64,000 nucleotides of DNA from an uncultured Treponema sp. (GCA_947167345.1 CAMVHR010000003.1:1-64000); one strand, 5' to 3'; counted from the stretch's first letter, positions 16,424 through 25,245 are shown. A program made the numbers and translations. Notes: generated by a model not told the origin, from the sequence alone.

Positions 16424-17716
16424 TTACAAAGCTAAACTATTTTCATCCATAAGAAAATCAAAAAGACCAATTGTTGTAATACCATAATCATCATGATATG
16501 GCTTTATAACATCCTTTACAATTATGATTTTTTTAAAGCTATCATTCACATTTCGTAGAGGATTCTTTTCCTGTTCAGTCTTTTCTTCTGAGGAAAGACT
16601 GAATGCAGACTGGATATAATATTTTCTACTTCCTTGCATTGCAATAAAATCAATCTCATACTGAACGCGTTTTTGCCTGCCATCTACATCTTTCTTCCGT
16701 TTCTCCACAACCCCCACGTCAACATTAAACCCTCTATATCTAAGTTCGTTGTAAATGACATTTTCCATAATATGAGTTTCTTCAACCTGCCTAAAATTCA
16801 GTCTGGCATTCCGTAACCCTACATCTTCAAAATAATATTTATTAGGTGAACCTATATATTTGCGACCCTTAACATCATAACGATTTACTTCACTTATTAT
16901 AAAAGCATCTTTCAAATAATCAAAATAACTTATAAGAGTATTTATGCTAAGTTTTGAATGCAGGACAGTTTCAAAAGTTTGAAGAACCCTTGTAGGATTA
17001 GTAAGAGAACCTGCAGAAGAAGCTAAAATATTTATTAAATCCTCAAGTTCCTGAGTTTTTTCAACTTTATTACGCCCAATGATATCCTTAATGTAAACCT
17101 CGGAAAACAAATTTGTAAGATACGAAGACTTTTGTTCATCAGTTTTCATTGCAAGAATAAGAGGAAGACCTCCATAGACTATATAGTCTGCCCAAGCATG
17201 ATAGATATCACCTCTGTACCCTTGCATATACTCACTGAATGAAAACGGCCGGACATGAACCTCGTCCCCTCTTCCTCGAAATTCTGTAAGTACATCTTTT
17301 GAAAGAAACCTAGAATTCGACCCCGTGACATAGATATCAACATTTTGGAGCCTTTGTAATCCGTTCAAAACACTATATATTCTAATGGATTTCTCGGGAT
17401 GCTTAAATTCTTCATCAGTTATGGCAAACTGTATTTCATCCAACATAATGTAGAATTTCTTAGAGATGTCCGAAACACGCGAACGGATATATTCAGAAAG
17501 TCTTGCAGGCTCCCGAAATTCTTCATTCAAATCATCATCCAAAGCAATTTTTATTATGCAGCTGTCTTCAACACCTTGATTCCTAAGAAATTCATAGAAC
17601 AAATTGAACAGAAGATAAGACTTTCCACATCTACGTATTCCAGTAATAACTTTTATAAGACCATTATCCATTCTGTTTTTAAGTGCCAGAAGATACTTTT
17701 CCCTAACTATGTTCAT
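16424..17716 (-). CDS. AAA-type ATPase with DUF4143 C-terminal region
   Basis: 430 aa. N-terminal AAA_14 ATPase: Walker A GIRRCGKS (residues 26-33), Walker B FYIMLDEIQ near 90, and the sensor-like VTGSNSRFLS near 135. The C-terminal half is the DUF4143 region with SAGSLTNPTRVLQTF, LKDAFIISEVNRYD and the end motif YEIDFIAMQGSRKYYIQS, which resembles a PD-(D/E)XK nuclease core (E-x-D ... Q). These abundant proteins are cytoplasmic and of unknown function. The gene and its leader (to 17843) sit exactly between two copies of the queD 3' end. Confidence 0.88.
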   Translation of the reverse strand: MNIVREKYLLALKNRMDNGLIKVITGIRRCGKSYLLFNLFYEFLRNQGVEDSCIIKIALDDDLNEEFREPARLSEYIRSRVSDISKKFYIMLDEIQFAITDEEFKHPEKSIRIYSVLNGLQRLQNVDIYVTGSNSRFLSKDVLTEFRGRGDEVHVRPFSFSEYMQGYRGDIYHAWADYIVYGGLPLILAMKTDEQKSSYLTNLFSEVYIKDIIGRNKVEKTQELEDLINILASSAGSLTNPTRVLQTFETVLHSKLSINTLISYFDYLKDAFIISEVNRYDVKGRKYIGSPNKYYFEDVGLRNARLNFRQVEETHIMENVIYNELRYRGFNVDVGVVEKRKKDVDGRQKRVQYEIDFIAMQGSRKYYIQSAFSLSSEEKTEQEKNPLRNVNDSFKKIIIVKDVIKPYHDDYGITTIGLFDFLMDENSLAL

Positions 17717-17728
17717 ACGAACCTCTTA

Positions 17729-17816
17729 CTGAACAAAAATGTCAATTATACCTTGTTTGTTCATTATAAAAATAAGCTGGTGCTTTTTTCAAGTATATGC
17801 TCTGAACAAAAATGTC
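17729..17816 (-). promoter_or_regulatory. Promoter of the ATPase gene with duplicated 15-bp operator candidate
   Basis: On the minus strand TATAAT (17750-17745) is followed directly by GACATTTTTGTTCAG (17743-17729), which would cover the transcription start; SD AAGAGG precedes the ATG at 17716. An identical 15-mer lies 73 bp upstream (17816-17802). Two identical sites, one on the start point, suggest a repressor that loops or acts cooperatively. Confidence 0.55.
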
Positions 17817-17843
17817 CTTTTTACAACTTTTATTCAGTCCTGG

Positions 17844-17912
17844 TCTCTACTCTACAATATACCGTGCGCGGCTGGTGTCGGTCTCGAAGACGTCCACCGC
17901 GTACAAAAATGC
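17844..17912. repeat. queD 3' end, resident copy of the 69-bp direct repeat
   Basis: This copy is in frame with and completes queD. It is more G+C rich than the rest of queD. See the copy at 16354-16422. Confidence 0.9.
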
Positions 17913-18233
17913 AGTGCCGTCTCCATTTTTTTTAAGGAAGGGCATTCGTTCCAAAATCTGCGTTGCAATGTATGTTGCAATACGTTCCGCACTAGGATTT
18001 TGTCTGAAATATTCAAAATCGTTCAAATTATAATGATCCAAAAGCGAGCAGACCTCACGTAAAGTATGCTTAAGCTCTGAAAAATCCAACAGCATGCCGC
18101 CTTCATCCAGAGCATTGCCTCTTACATGTGCGTAAACTTTGTAATTATGACCGTGCAGACGCTCACACTTTCCATGATAATCCTGTAAAAAATGAGCCGC
18201 GCTAAAACTTGTTTCAACTCTAACTTCGTACAT
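17847..18233 (-). CDS. queD: 6-carboxytetrahydropterin synthase (QueD family)
   Basis: 128 aa from ATG at 18233 (MYEVRVETSFSAAHFL); a longer frame to 18269 adds residues not typical of the family. Zinc ligands are His14 in SAAHFL and His27/His29 in CERLHGHNYKV; Cys23 is the catalytic cysteine, and DHYNLN is also conserved. It converts dihydroneopterin triphosphate to the queuosine precursor. A -10-like TACTAT seven nt before the ATG and TTGTTC 17 bp further up fit a leaderless mRNA. Its last 22 codons are duplicated beyond the neighbouring ATPase gene. Confidence 0.9.
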   Translation of the reverse strand: MYEVRVETSFSAAHFLQDYHGKCERLHGHNYKVYAHVRGNALDEGGMLLDFSELKHTLREVCSLLDHYNLNDFEYFRQNPSAERIATYIATQILERMPFLKKNGDGTAFLYAVDVFETDTSRARYIVE

Positions 18234-18301
18234 ACAAACTATAGTAGACATTCTTTGTACAATGAACAAGTAGAATCAAGAAATTTATTCTTTAAGCCGA
18301 T

Positions 18302-18532
18302 ATGTACATTATGAACATGGATTTTATTAGCCTTGCACTGAGTGTTTTAAAAGCTCCTCAAGTGATTTTTATTACAGTGCTCATGATTTTCTTTGTTTCT
18401 TTGGGAAACTATGTTGTAAAGTATAAAAAACGTAAAAAAGTAATAGTAAAAAAAGCAGCTCCAGCTCCAAAACCAGAAAAGAAAGAGGAGCCTAAAGAAG
18501 AAGAAGGCGAAGAGGCTGCAGCCGAAGAATAA
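18302..18532 (+). CDS. Small membrane-anchored protein with a charged tail
   Basis: 76 aa (or 73 aa from the ATG at 18311). One membrane segment at about residues 20-40 (VIFITVLMIFFVSLGNYVV) is followed by a Lys-rich stop-transfer stretch, a Pro/Ala linker and a Glu-rich tail (KEEPKEEEGEEAAAEE). It is probably an N-out/C-in inner-membrane protein. No family recognised; the design resembles small spirochaete proteins of unknown role. Confidence 0.6.
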   Translation: MYIMNMDFISLALSVLKAPQVIFITVLMIFFVSLGNYVVKYKKRKKVIVKKAAPAPKPEKKEEPKEEEGEEAAAEE

Positions 18533-18575
18533 TACAACTATTATTAACTATTACACTATTATATGGAAGGATTTT

Positions 18576-18875
18576 ATGGTAAAGCATGTTATTTTGTGGA
18601 CATTAAAGGAAATGAGTGGGGAAGAAAAGCAGTCTGTAAAGGCTGGCATAAAGGCAGGTCTTGAAGGCCTTAAAGGAAAGATTCCAGGACTTGTAGACAT
18701 AGCAGTCCACACAGAAGGACTTGCAAGTTCTACTGCTGACCTTATGCTCGATTCTACATTTGAAAATGCCGAGGCACTCAAGGGCTATTCAGTCAATCCA
18801 GCCCATGTTGCCGTTGCAAATGAAAAGGTAAGGCCTTTTACAGCCCACAGGTCATGTCTTGACTTTGAAATATAA
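18576..18875 (+). CDS. Stress-responsive A/B barrel (Dabb) domain protein
   Basis: 99 aa, starting MVKHVILWTLKEM, the conserved Dabb opening in which His4 lies in the barrel. PGLVDIAVHTEGL and later GYSVNPAHVAVANEKVRPF match the family's end motif (Y-x-x-x-P-x-H). GGAAGGA precedes the ATG. A dimeric ferredoxin-like barrel is expected; the reaction is unknown. Confidence 0.85.
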   Translation: MVKHVILWTLKEMSGEEKQSVKAGIKAGLEGLKGKIPGLVDIAVHTEGLASSTADLMLDSTFENAEALKGYSVNPAHVAVANEKVRPFTAHRSCLDFEI

Positions 18876-18890
18876 AGCAAAGGCGTACAC

Positions 18891-19757
18891 TTACATAGAA
18901 AAATATATGCTGAAAAAGTGCAGGATGCATCCTGCAAGCGTAAACAGGTGGAATATGCAGTATGTCCAGCGATATCTTGCAAGAAGGTAAAATCCGCAGC
19001 CTACCGTATATGAAACGCCTCCTGCAAAAAGCGTAGCGCGACTTACGTTTGACAAAGTATCGTCAAGAGGTGCTACAGCAAACACTATAGTAAACATCCA
19101 TCCCAAAAGAAAATAAGTCAAAGTTGCCGGAGAACGAAGTTTTCTGCCGAAAACCGAATAAAGCGACACAAATACGGCTGCCAGCCCCCATATTAAAAAA
19201 AAGATTATCCATCCGGCTGTTCCACCTATCTTTGTAAGTACAAACGGAGTATACGTACCAGCAATAAGAATATATACGGAATCATGAGTAAGTATGGAAA
19301 AGACTTTTCGTGCAGTATAAGGAGTAAGCGCATGATACAGGGTTGCCATCATGTTCATAAGGAACAGGGATGCCCCAAAAATGACATAGCTTCCCATATA
19401 AAGCACATACTGGGTCTGAGGCGCATGAAAATAAGCTTTTATGCACAAAAGAATTATAGCAGTTACGCTGAGGGCAGCCCCTACTCCATGAACAACAGAA
19501 CTGAATACGTTTTCTCCAAGCGTATAATTTCTGGGAAGACGTTCTGAATATCCGATAATTGCATTACGCCTTTGAGCACGGTGGGCACGATTAATCTCGC
19601 GAGATTTCTGCCGCAAAGCCTCTTCCTCAGGATTTTCCGAAGTCTGAAGTTTTATTTTCTTTATTTTTTCCTTAGTCTGCTGTTTTATAGTGCGAATTGC
19701 AGCTTTCTGCTTTGCCTTTAATGATTTACGCCTAATTATTCCCGAAATATCTGCCAT
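18891..19757 (-). CDS. Hemolysin III family integral membrane protein
   Basis: 288 aa from ATG at 19757 (MADISGIIRRKSLK). A basic, coiled N-terminal region (about 1-85) precedes seven membrane helices of the HlyIII/PAQR fold: GENVFSSVVHGVGAALSV (conserved His), LYHALTPYTARKVFSIL, HDSVYILIAGTYTPF and HLFTLAGCILHFFSIYF near the end carry the usual His/Asp metal ligands. Role in bacteria is unsettled (membrane homeostasis; some lyse cells when overexpressed). The same frame continues upstream to 19928 through what looks like a remnant of a Rpn gene, so the longer start is not favoured. Confidence 0.85.
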   Translation of the reverse strand: MADISGIIRRKSLKAKQKAAIRTIKQQTKEKIKKIKLQTSENPEEEALRQKSREINRAHRAQRRNAIIGYSERLPRNYTLGENVFSSVVHGVGAALSVTAIILLCIKAYFHAPQTQYVLYMGSYVIFGASLFLMNMMATLYHALTPYTARKVFSILTHDSVYILIAGTYTPFVLTKIGGTAGWIIFFLIWGLAAVFVSLYSVFGRKLRSPATLTYFLLGWMFTIVFAVAPLDDTLSNVSRATLFAGGVSYTVGCGFYLLARYRWTYCIFHLFTLAGCILHFFSIYFSM

Positions 19758-19928
19758 AATTTGAGTATGACATATTTTGCATTTTTGTAAAATAGGTTTT
19801 TCTAGAATATCACAAAATTTTGAAAATCGGTAAAAAAAGGCTTCGGCATAGGAAACTGCGCAACGTATGCAGTCATCATAGAATTCAAGTTCCTCAAACG
19901 GTTTTATATAACTCATATTACACCTCAT
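19758..19928 (-). pseudogene. N-terminal remnant of a Rpn-family gene, in frame with hemolysin III
   Basis: MSYIKPFEELEFYDD (from the ATG at 19916, preceded by GAGGTG) matches the opening of the intact Rpn protein at 11741 (MRKIKPFEDLTFHDD). After about 20 residues the similarity stops and a short unrelated stretch runs without a stop into the hemolysin III frame. It is most likely the scar of a deleted Rpn gene that left its start signals behind. Confidence 0.6.
19764..19791 (-). promoter_or_regulatory. Promoter of hemolysin III, leaderless type
   Basis: On the minus strand TTTACA (19791-19786), 16-bp spacer, CATACT (19769-19764), then 6 nt to the ATG at 19757. It supports the shorter protein start. 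Confidence 0.5.
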
Positions 19929-20042
19929 ATTTGTACGAATTTTTAGAAAAAAGTGTAAAATTTTCCTAAACTAAATTTTTCAAGTGCCGATAAGACAAAA
20001 AGGTGTATTGAAATTTTATTGTACAATATGGTGGGGGAAAAC

Positions 20043-20495
20043 ATGGGGTATAATGCAAGAAACGGATATAACACATATCGTGAAATCGGCGTAAAGACAG
20101 CAAGCAGAGGCTCTCTGGTTGTAATGCTGTATGATGGGGCTGTTTCGCACCTTAAAGATGCCATTTCACTCATTACCATAAGCGGAAGAATAGAGCCTAG
20201 CAATATGGAAAAATACGGCAGGCATATCCAGAAAGTTACAGACATAATTTCTGAATTGCAGGCAACACTAAACATGGAAGAAGGCGGAGAAATTGCTCAA
20301 AACCTCATGTCTCTTTACATTTTCTTTAACAAGCAGCTTTTGGACAATGCAATCAGGCACGACAGGGAAAACCTTTCAAAGGTCCTTTCAATGCTGTCAG
20401 ACTTGCGAGACTCATGGGCTGTAGCAGCAAACAGCACTGCAAACACTGAAGTGAATGTTTCTGCACCAATTCCATCTATCAGCATTACAGGATAA
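20043..20495 (+). CDS. fliS: Flagellar export chaperone FliS
   Basis: 150 aa from ATG at 20043 (MGYNARNGYNTYREIG), preceded by GGGGG; a TTG eight codons upstream is less likely. GVKTASRGSLVVMLYDGAVS is the family hallmark. FliS is a four-helix bundle that binds the C-terminus of flagellin in the cytoplasm, preventing polymerisation before export. In spirochaetes the flagella are periplasmic. The next gene encodes a second flagellar chaperone candidate 9 nt downstream. Confidence 0.92.
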   Translation: MGYNARNGYNTYREIGVKTASRGSLVVMLYDGAVSHLKDAISLITISGRIEPSNMEKYGRHIQKVTDIISELQATLNMEEGGEIAQNLMSLYIFFNKQLLDNAIRHDRENLSKVLSMLSDLRDSWAVAANSTANTEVNVSAPIPSISITG

Positions 20496-20504
20496 ACATA
20501 TTCC

Positions 20505-20972
20505 ATGCAAAAAGAAATTACAGCAGATGAATTGGCAGAAAGAATAGCAATTCTCAAACGATTCAGAGAACTTCTTGAACAGCAGAAGGCAAAATTTCAA
20601 GAATATCTGAACATGCTGGAACTTCAGGAAAACAAGATAACCGAAGATGACACGGCATCCATAATAGCTCATGCAAACATTGAAGAACAGATTGTTTCTA
20701 GTATAAATTCCTTGCAAAAGGTTATCATACCAATGCAAAAGCTATATGAGTCTGCAAATTCAAAATCAGAACCCATAGCAAAACTGCAGCAGGAACTTTC
20801 TGGTCTAAGGACTAAGGTCATTGCCCAAAATGAAAAAAACCAGCAGCTTCTGAAAAAACGAATGGCAGACCTGCGAAAAGAAATCTTCAGCATAAAAAAT
20901 CCTTACAAATCGAACCAGTCTGTTTATGCAGAACAGGCAAAAACAGGAAACCTTGTTCATATAGAAGCATAG
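20505..20972 (+). CDS. flgN: FlgN-like flagellar chaperone
   Basis: 155 aa, almost entirely alpha-helical and coiled-coil (heptads through MQKEITADELAERIAILKRF and KLQQELSGLRTKV). It ends with SIKNPYKSNQSVYA, a C-terminal hook resembling FlgN proteins, which bind the hook-associated proteins FlgK and FlgL. Identification rests on helical pattern, size and the position after fliS, so it is less certain than FliS. Confidence 0.65.
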   Translation: MQKEITADELAERIAILKRFRELLEQQKAKFQEYLNMLELQENKITEDDTASIIAHANIEEQIVSSINSLQKVIIPMQKLYESANSKSEPIAKLQQELSGLRTKVIAQNEKNQQLLKKRMADLRKEIFSIKNPYKSNQSVYAEQAKTGNLVHIEA

Positions 20973-20989
20973 TTATAAATCCATAAATG

Positions 20990-21006
20990 TGGTAGAATCT
21001 GCATTT
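20990..21006 (+). promoter_or_regulatory. Extended -10 promoter of polA, leaderless type
   Basis: TGG followed by TAGAAT (20993-20998) is an extended -10 box; the ATG at 21007 is 8 nt further on. No good -35 or Shine-Dalgarno is seen. Confidence 0.5.
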
Positions 21007-23766
21007 ATGGAAAACGCTTCAGAAAAAACAGTATACATATTAGATTCTTACGGACTCATCTATAGGGCATATTTTGCACTGATTAATCATCCGCTTACAA
21101 ACAGCAAAGGACAGAACATCAGTGCCGTCGTTATATTCTTCAGAAACCTAAAAGCCCTTCTTTCAAAATATCATCCGACTTATCTTGCAGCAGCATTCGA
21201 TTCAAGGACTGCAACGTTCCGACATGAAATGTACAAGGAATACAAGGCGACAAGGCAGAAGACTCCAGAAGACCTGCACGAACAGGTTCCTGTAATAGAA
21301 AACATCCTTTCTGCAATGAACATTCCTGTCTTAAGGGTTGACGGCTTTGAGGCAGATGACATCATTGCTACAGTTGCAGAAAAATGCAGGAAGGAAGGCT
21401 ATGAATGCCGCATTCTAAGCGGAGACAAAGACTTACTGCAGCTTGTAAACGAAACATGCAAGGAAATGCAGCCTGACAAGGCAAACGGAGGATGGAAAAC
21501 CAACGGAACGGAAGAAGTAATAGCAAAATGGGGTATTCCGCCAGAAAAAATTCTTGACTATCTTTCGCTTGTGGGCGACAGTGCAGACAATGTTCCTGGC
21601 ATAAAGGGAGTAGGCGACAAAACGGCATTAAAGCTGCTTGCAGAATACGGTGATTTGGATTCAATTCTTTCCCATGCTGACGAAATCAAAGGCGCAACCG
21701 GAAACAAAATCAGGGAAGGAAAAGAAAGTGCTGAATTTTCTCGCAAGCTGATACGGCTGAGAAATGACGTTCCAATAGACATTAAATTTGAAAATTTTTC
21801 AACCAGTACCATTGATTTTGCCAGTGCAGGAAAATTGTTGCATGAATGTGGAGCTGTTGCAGTTGCGAAGTCCTTTTTAACGGAAGAGCCAGAAAAACAC
21901 AGCCTTGATGAAGAGCAGAAGCAGTCTGTAAAAAAGAACGAAGGAAATTACAGACCGTGTACAGAACTAAAAGACCTGATCGCTGTTATTGACGGAATTT
22001 TAAGTTCACAGGAAAAGGCAGTTGCATTTGATACAGAAACCGATTCCCTTAACACTCATAAAACCCACCTTGTAGGGTTCAGTCTCTGCAGTAAGGCAGG
22101 AGAAGCCGTTTATGTTCCTGTAATCTTGCCGGGAGGAATGTTTTCTGAAGCAACAATAGAAAAAAAAGACTGCATAAACCAGCTTGCCAGACTTTTTGAC
22201 AATAAAGACGTTACCATCATAATGCACAACGGAAAATTTGATCTTGAAGTAATGTTTGCAAACGGGTACAGAAAACTGCCAGAATGCATGATTGCGGACA
22301 CTATGATAGCGGCATGGCTTTTAAATCCAGATGCACTCGGAAAAACTCCGTATGGGCTTGAATACTTAAGCGAGACAAAACTTGGACTTTCGGGCATTGA
22401 ATTTAATGATATTGTTGCTAAAGGTGAAACTTTTGCAGATGTACCGCTAGAAAAAGCCTTTCCCTATGGGGCGGAAGATGCAGACTTTACATGGCAACTG
22501 TGGCAGATTTTCAAAAAGCAGCTTAAGGAAGAAAAACTGGAAGAACTGTTTTATGAAATGGAAATGAAGGTTCTTCCTATTCTTACGGAAATGGAAATCA
22601 ATGGCATCCATCTGGACAAAAAGGCTTTGACAGAGTACAGCAAGGAATTGTCTGAAGAAATAGAAAAACAAAAGCAAATTATATACGATCAGGTTGGACA
22701 CACTTTTAACATTGCATCAACGCAACAGCTTCAGCAGGTGCTGTTCGAAGAAAGAGGACTCGTTCCGGGCAAAAAGACAAAGACAGGCTACAGTACGGAC
22801 AATGCCGTCCTTGAAGAACTTGCAGAACGAACAACAGATCCTTTGCCAAAGGAAATTCTTACCTACCGTTCTGCAACAAAGCTTCAAAGTACTTATGTAG
22901 AAACGCTCCCTGCCATTGCAGATGAAACAGGACGCATTCATACATCATTCTTGCAGACAGGAACGGCAACAGGAAGGCTTTCGTCACGAGACCCAAATCT
23001 GCAGAACATTCCTGTACGAGATGATGCTGGCAGAAAAATCCGAACAGCTTTTACAGCTGTACCAGGAACAGTATTGATTTCGGCAGACTATTCACAGATT
23101 GAACTTGTAGTACTTGCACATTTAAGCAAGGATAAAAATCTGTGCAAAGCATTTACAGACGGAATTGACGTGCACAAATCCACGGCATCACTTATTTACA
23201 ATGTTGCACCAGAAGCTGTTACGGCAGACATGCGACGTTTTGCAAAGACTGTAAACTTTGGTGTCATGTACGGAATGAGTGCATTCCGCCTTGCAAAAGA
23301 ACTTGATATTTCAAGAACAGAAGCAAAGAATTTCATTGACCAGTACTTTAATACATACGCAGATGTAAAGCGCTTTATAAATGATACTATTGCATTCGCA
23401 CAGGAAAACGGATATTCCCAGACAATCATGGGAAGAAAAAGAATCATTACAAGCATAAACAGCAAGAACAAGCTTGAACAGCAGGGGGCACAGCGGGTTG
23501 CTATCAATACTCCCATTCAGGGAAGTGCGGCCGACATTGTTAAAAAGGCAATGATAAACGTGCATTCAGCATTAAAACGTACCAATTCAAGTGCAAAAAT
23601 GCTGCTGCAGGTTCATGATGAGCTGATTTTTGAATGTCCTGATGATGAAAAAATAAAGGCAGATACAATAGAACTTATACGAAAAGAAATGGAAAGCGCA
23701 GTTACACTAAACGTACCTCTCAAAGTCAGCATAGAAAGCGGAGTCAATTGGGGAGAATTCCACTGA
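21007..23766 (+). CDS. polA: DNA polymerase I
   Basis: 919 aa from ATG at 21007 (MENASEKTVYILDSYGL); a GTG at 20989 lies on the -10 region and is unlikely. Three domains: 5'-3' exonuclease/flap nuclease (1-290, with AFDSRTATFRHE and GFEADDIIATVA); 3'-5' proofreading exonuclease (about 330-510), which looks active since FDTETDS keeps the metal-binding Asp and Glu; and polymerase (about 540-919) with motif A ISADYSQIELVVLAHLS, motif B RRFAKTVNFGVMYGMS and motif C LQVHDELIFECP. It fills repair gaps and removes RNA primers. The stop overlaps the coaE start by one base. Confidence 0.95.
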   Translation: MENASEKTVYILDSYGLIYRAYFALINHPLTNSKGQNISAVVIFFRNLKALLSKYHPTYLAAAFDSRTATFRHEMYKEYKATRQKTPEDLHEQVPVIENILSAMNIPVLRVDGFEADDIIATVAEKCRKEGYECRILSGDKDLLQLVNETCKEMQPDKANGGWKTNGTEEVIAKWGIPPEKILDYLSLVGDSADNVPGIKGVGDKTALKLLAEYGDLDSILSHADEIKGATGNKIREGKESAEFSRKLIRLRNDVPIDIKFENFSTSTIDFASAGKLLHECGAVAVAKSFLTEEPEKHSLDEEQKQSVKKNEGNYRPCTELKDLIAVIDGILSSQEKAVAFDTETDSLNTHKTHLVGFSLCSKAGEAVYVPVILPGGMFSEATIEKKDCINQLARLFDNKDVTIIMHNGKFDLEVMFANGYRKLPECMIADTMIAAWLLNPDALGKTPYGLEYLSETKLGLSGIEFNDIVAKGETFADVPLEKAFPYGAEDADFTWQLWQIFKKQLKEEKLEELFYEMEMKVLPILTEMEINGIHLDKKALTEYSKELSEEIEKQKQIIYDQVGHTFNIASTQQLQQVLFEERGLVPGKKTKTGYSTDNAVLEELAERTTDPLPKEILTYRSATKLQSTYVETLPAIADETGRIHTSFLQTGTATGRLSSRDPNLQNIPVRDDAGRKIRTAFTAVPGTVLISADYSQIELVVLAHLSKDKNLCKAFTDGIDVHKSTASLIYNVAPEAVTADMRRFAKTVNFGVMYGMSAFRLAKELDISRTEAKNFIDQYFNTYADVKRFINDTIAFAQENGYSQTIMGRKRIITSINSKNKLEQQGAQRVAINTPIQGSAADIVKKAMINVHSALKRTNSSAKMLLQVHDELIFECPDDEKIKADTIELIRKEMESAVTLNVPLKVSIESGVNWGEFH

Positions 23767-24374
23767 TGATTTTATGCGTGACAGGTCCTATGGCTGCAGG
23801 AAAGAATGCAGCCAGCGAAATTCTTGAAAAAAAAGGTTTTGCAACAGTTGATGCAGACACAGTAGCACATGCGGCTATAGACAATGCACGGGACTCTATA
23901 TTACAGGCTTTCAGTTCCATTGCAAAAGAAAGAAAAATTGGGCTGCTTGATGCTGATGGCAAAATAGACAGAAGGGCACTGGGCAAAATAGTATTCAGCG
24001 ATAAAAAACTTATTGCAAAACAGGAATCCATTGTTTACCCTGAAATAAACAGACTTCTGGAGCAATTCATACAGGAACACAGCAATACAGACACCGTTAT
24101 AAACGCAACTGTGCTTTACAAGGTTCCGCTAATATCAAGAATGGACTGCATTCTGTATATTGACAGCCCTTCTCTGCTTCGCTTTTTGCGCGCAAGAAAA
24201 CGCGATGGCATGAAGGCTTGTCAGATACTGGCACGCTTTAAAATGCAACGTAATCTTTTTACTAAATACAAAAAAGCAAATGCCGATATTAGAAGAGTAT
24301 GGAATATCGGCTCCAGGGAGCAGCTCGAAAAAAAAATAGATAGCTTTCTGGCTGGGAGCCGATTGAGGGGATAA
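23766..24374 (+). CDS. coaE: Dephospho-CoA kinase
   Basis: 202 aa from ATG at 23766, sharing its A with the polA TGA. The P-loop is LCVTGPMAAGKNAASEIL, a slightly unusual G-x-x-x-A-G-K-N form of the CoaE loop; ATVDADTVAH carries the conserved D-x-D region, and VINATVLYKVPL replaces the common DVPLLFE-like segment. It phosphorylates the 3'-OH of dephospho-CoA, the last step of coenzyme A synthesis. The divergence of two motifs lowers certainty slightly. Coupled to polA. Confidence 0.85.
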   Translation: MILCVTGPMAAGKNAASEILEKKGFATVDADTVAHAAIDNARDSILQAFSSIAKERKIGLLDADGKIDRRALGKIVFSDKKLIAKQESIVYPEINRLLEQFIQEHSNTDTVINATVLYKVPLISRMDCILYIDSPSLLRFLRARKRDGMKACQILARFKMQRNLFTKYKKANADIRRVWNIGSREQLEKKIDSFLAGSRLRG

Positions 24375-24377
24375 AAT

Positions 24378-25235
24378 ATGGAACAAAAGAAAGCACTGTG
24401 GATTTCACTGTCTGCAGGAATTTTTTTACTTACAGTATTTGGAGTAGCTCTTTTCTGTTCGTATAATAATGCAAAAAAAAATGTATATGCCTCTGCATTA
24501 AAAGGAACAGACAGTTTTTGGGTTTCTCCGCCTGTTGCAGGAAAGAGTCAGTCTTATCCGACAATTAATGTAACAGACAATGCAGAAACACAGCAGCCTG
24601 ATTTAACACTGCAGAATTCGAATCCAGTATCAGGAACATACACACCAGCTTTCTCAAATGAACAGGAAGAACAGTTTCCTGCAGCCATAACGTCACAGCA
24701 GCCTGAAGAAAATCATACACAGGGTGCAACATTTAATATCGGTGACAGCTCAAATGAATCGAATGCAGGTTTAACTGCAAATGCAGTTACAGCGAATGCA
24801 GTTACTGCACAGAATAAAACAGCACAAAAAGCTATGGATGAAGCAAAAACTGAAAAAGCTGCTGCTGCATCAAAAAAGCCTGCAGCTGCAAAGACATCTA
24901 CAGCAAAGACAACTACAAACACTGCAAAAGCAAATACATCAAAGACTGCTAATACAGCTAAGACAGGCGCAACGTCAGCAGTCACACAATATTGGATTCA
25001 GGTATCTTCTTATTCTGACAAGAAACATGCGGACGAAGCACGTTCAGTACTTGATGCTAACAACATGCCTTGCGAAGTATTTACATTCTCAAAAGACGGA
25101 ACAATGTATTACCGTGTAAGGGTCGGACCGTACACAACAAAGGGAGAAGCCGACAAGGCAAAGACAAAAGTTGACGGCATTACAATGTTCAAGTCAGCCG
25201 GAAGCTATGTTGTAAGCGTAAAGAAAGAAAACTAA
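24378..25235 (+). CDS. SPOR-domain membrane protein
   Basis: 285 aa. One N-terminal membrane helix (about residues 8-27, LSAGIFLLTVFGVALFCSY) anchors a long periplasmic part: a Gln/Ser/Asn-rich stretch, an Ala/Thr/Lys low-complexity linker (about 140-200), and a C-terminal SPOR domain (about 205-283, beginning YWIQVSSYSDKKHADEARSV). SPOR domains bind denuded peptidoglycan glycans, typically at division sites. Starts 3 nt after coaE, in the same operon. Confidence 0.88.
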   Translation: MEQKKALWISLSAGIFLLTVFGVALFCSYNNAKKNVYASALKGTDSFWVSPPVAGKSQSYPTINVTDNAETQQPDLTLQNSNPVSGTYTPAFSNEQEEQFPAAITSQQPEENHTQGATFNIGDSSNESNAGLTANAVTANAVTAQNKTAQKAMDEAKTEKAAAASKKPAAAKTSTAKTTTNTAKANTSKTANTAKTGATSAVTQYWIQVSSYSDKKHADEARSVLDANNMPCEVFTFSKDGTMYYRVRVGPYTTKGEADKAKTKVDGITMFKSAGSYVVSVKKEN

Positions 25236-25245
25236 GGCATTAATA

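Noticed and set aside
16354..17912. Insertion sequence around the DUF4143 gene
   Set aside because: No transposase and no terminal inverted repeats; the direct repeats are a host gene end and are far too long for a target duplication of a typical IS.
18576..18875. Frameshift joining the small membrane protein and the Dabb gene
   Set aside because: Each has its own start, and the Dabb gene has a clear ribosome-binding site and complete domain.
24713..24985. 90-codon Ala/Val/Phe-rich minus ORF
   Set aside because: Antisense shadow of the Ala/Thr/Lys linker in the SPOR-domain protein.
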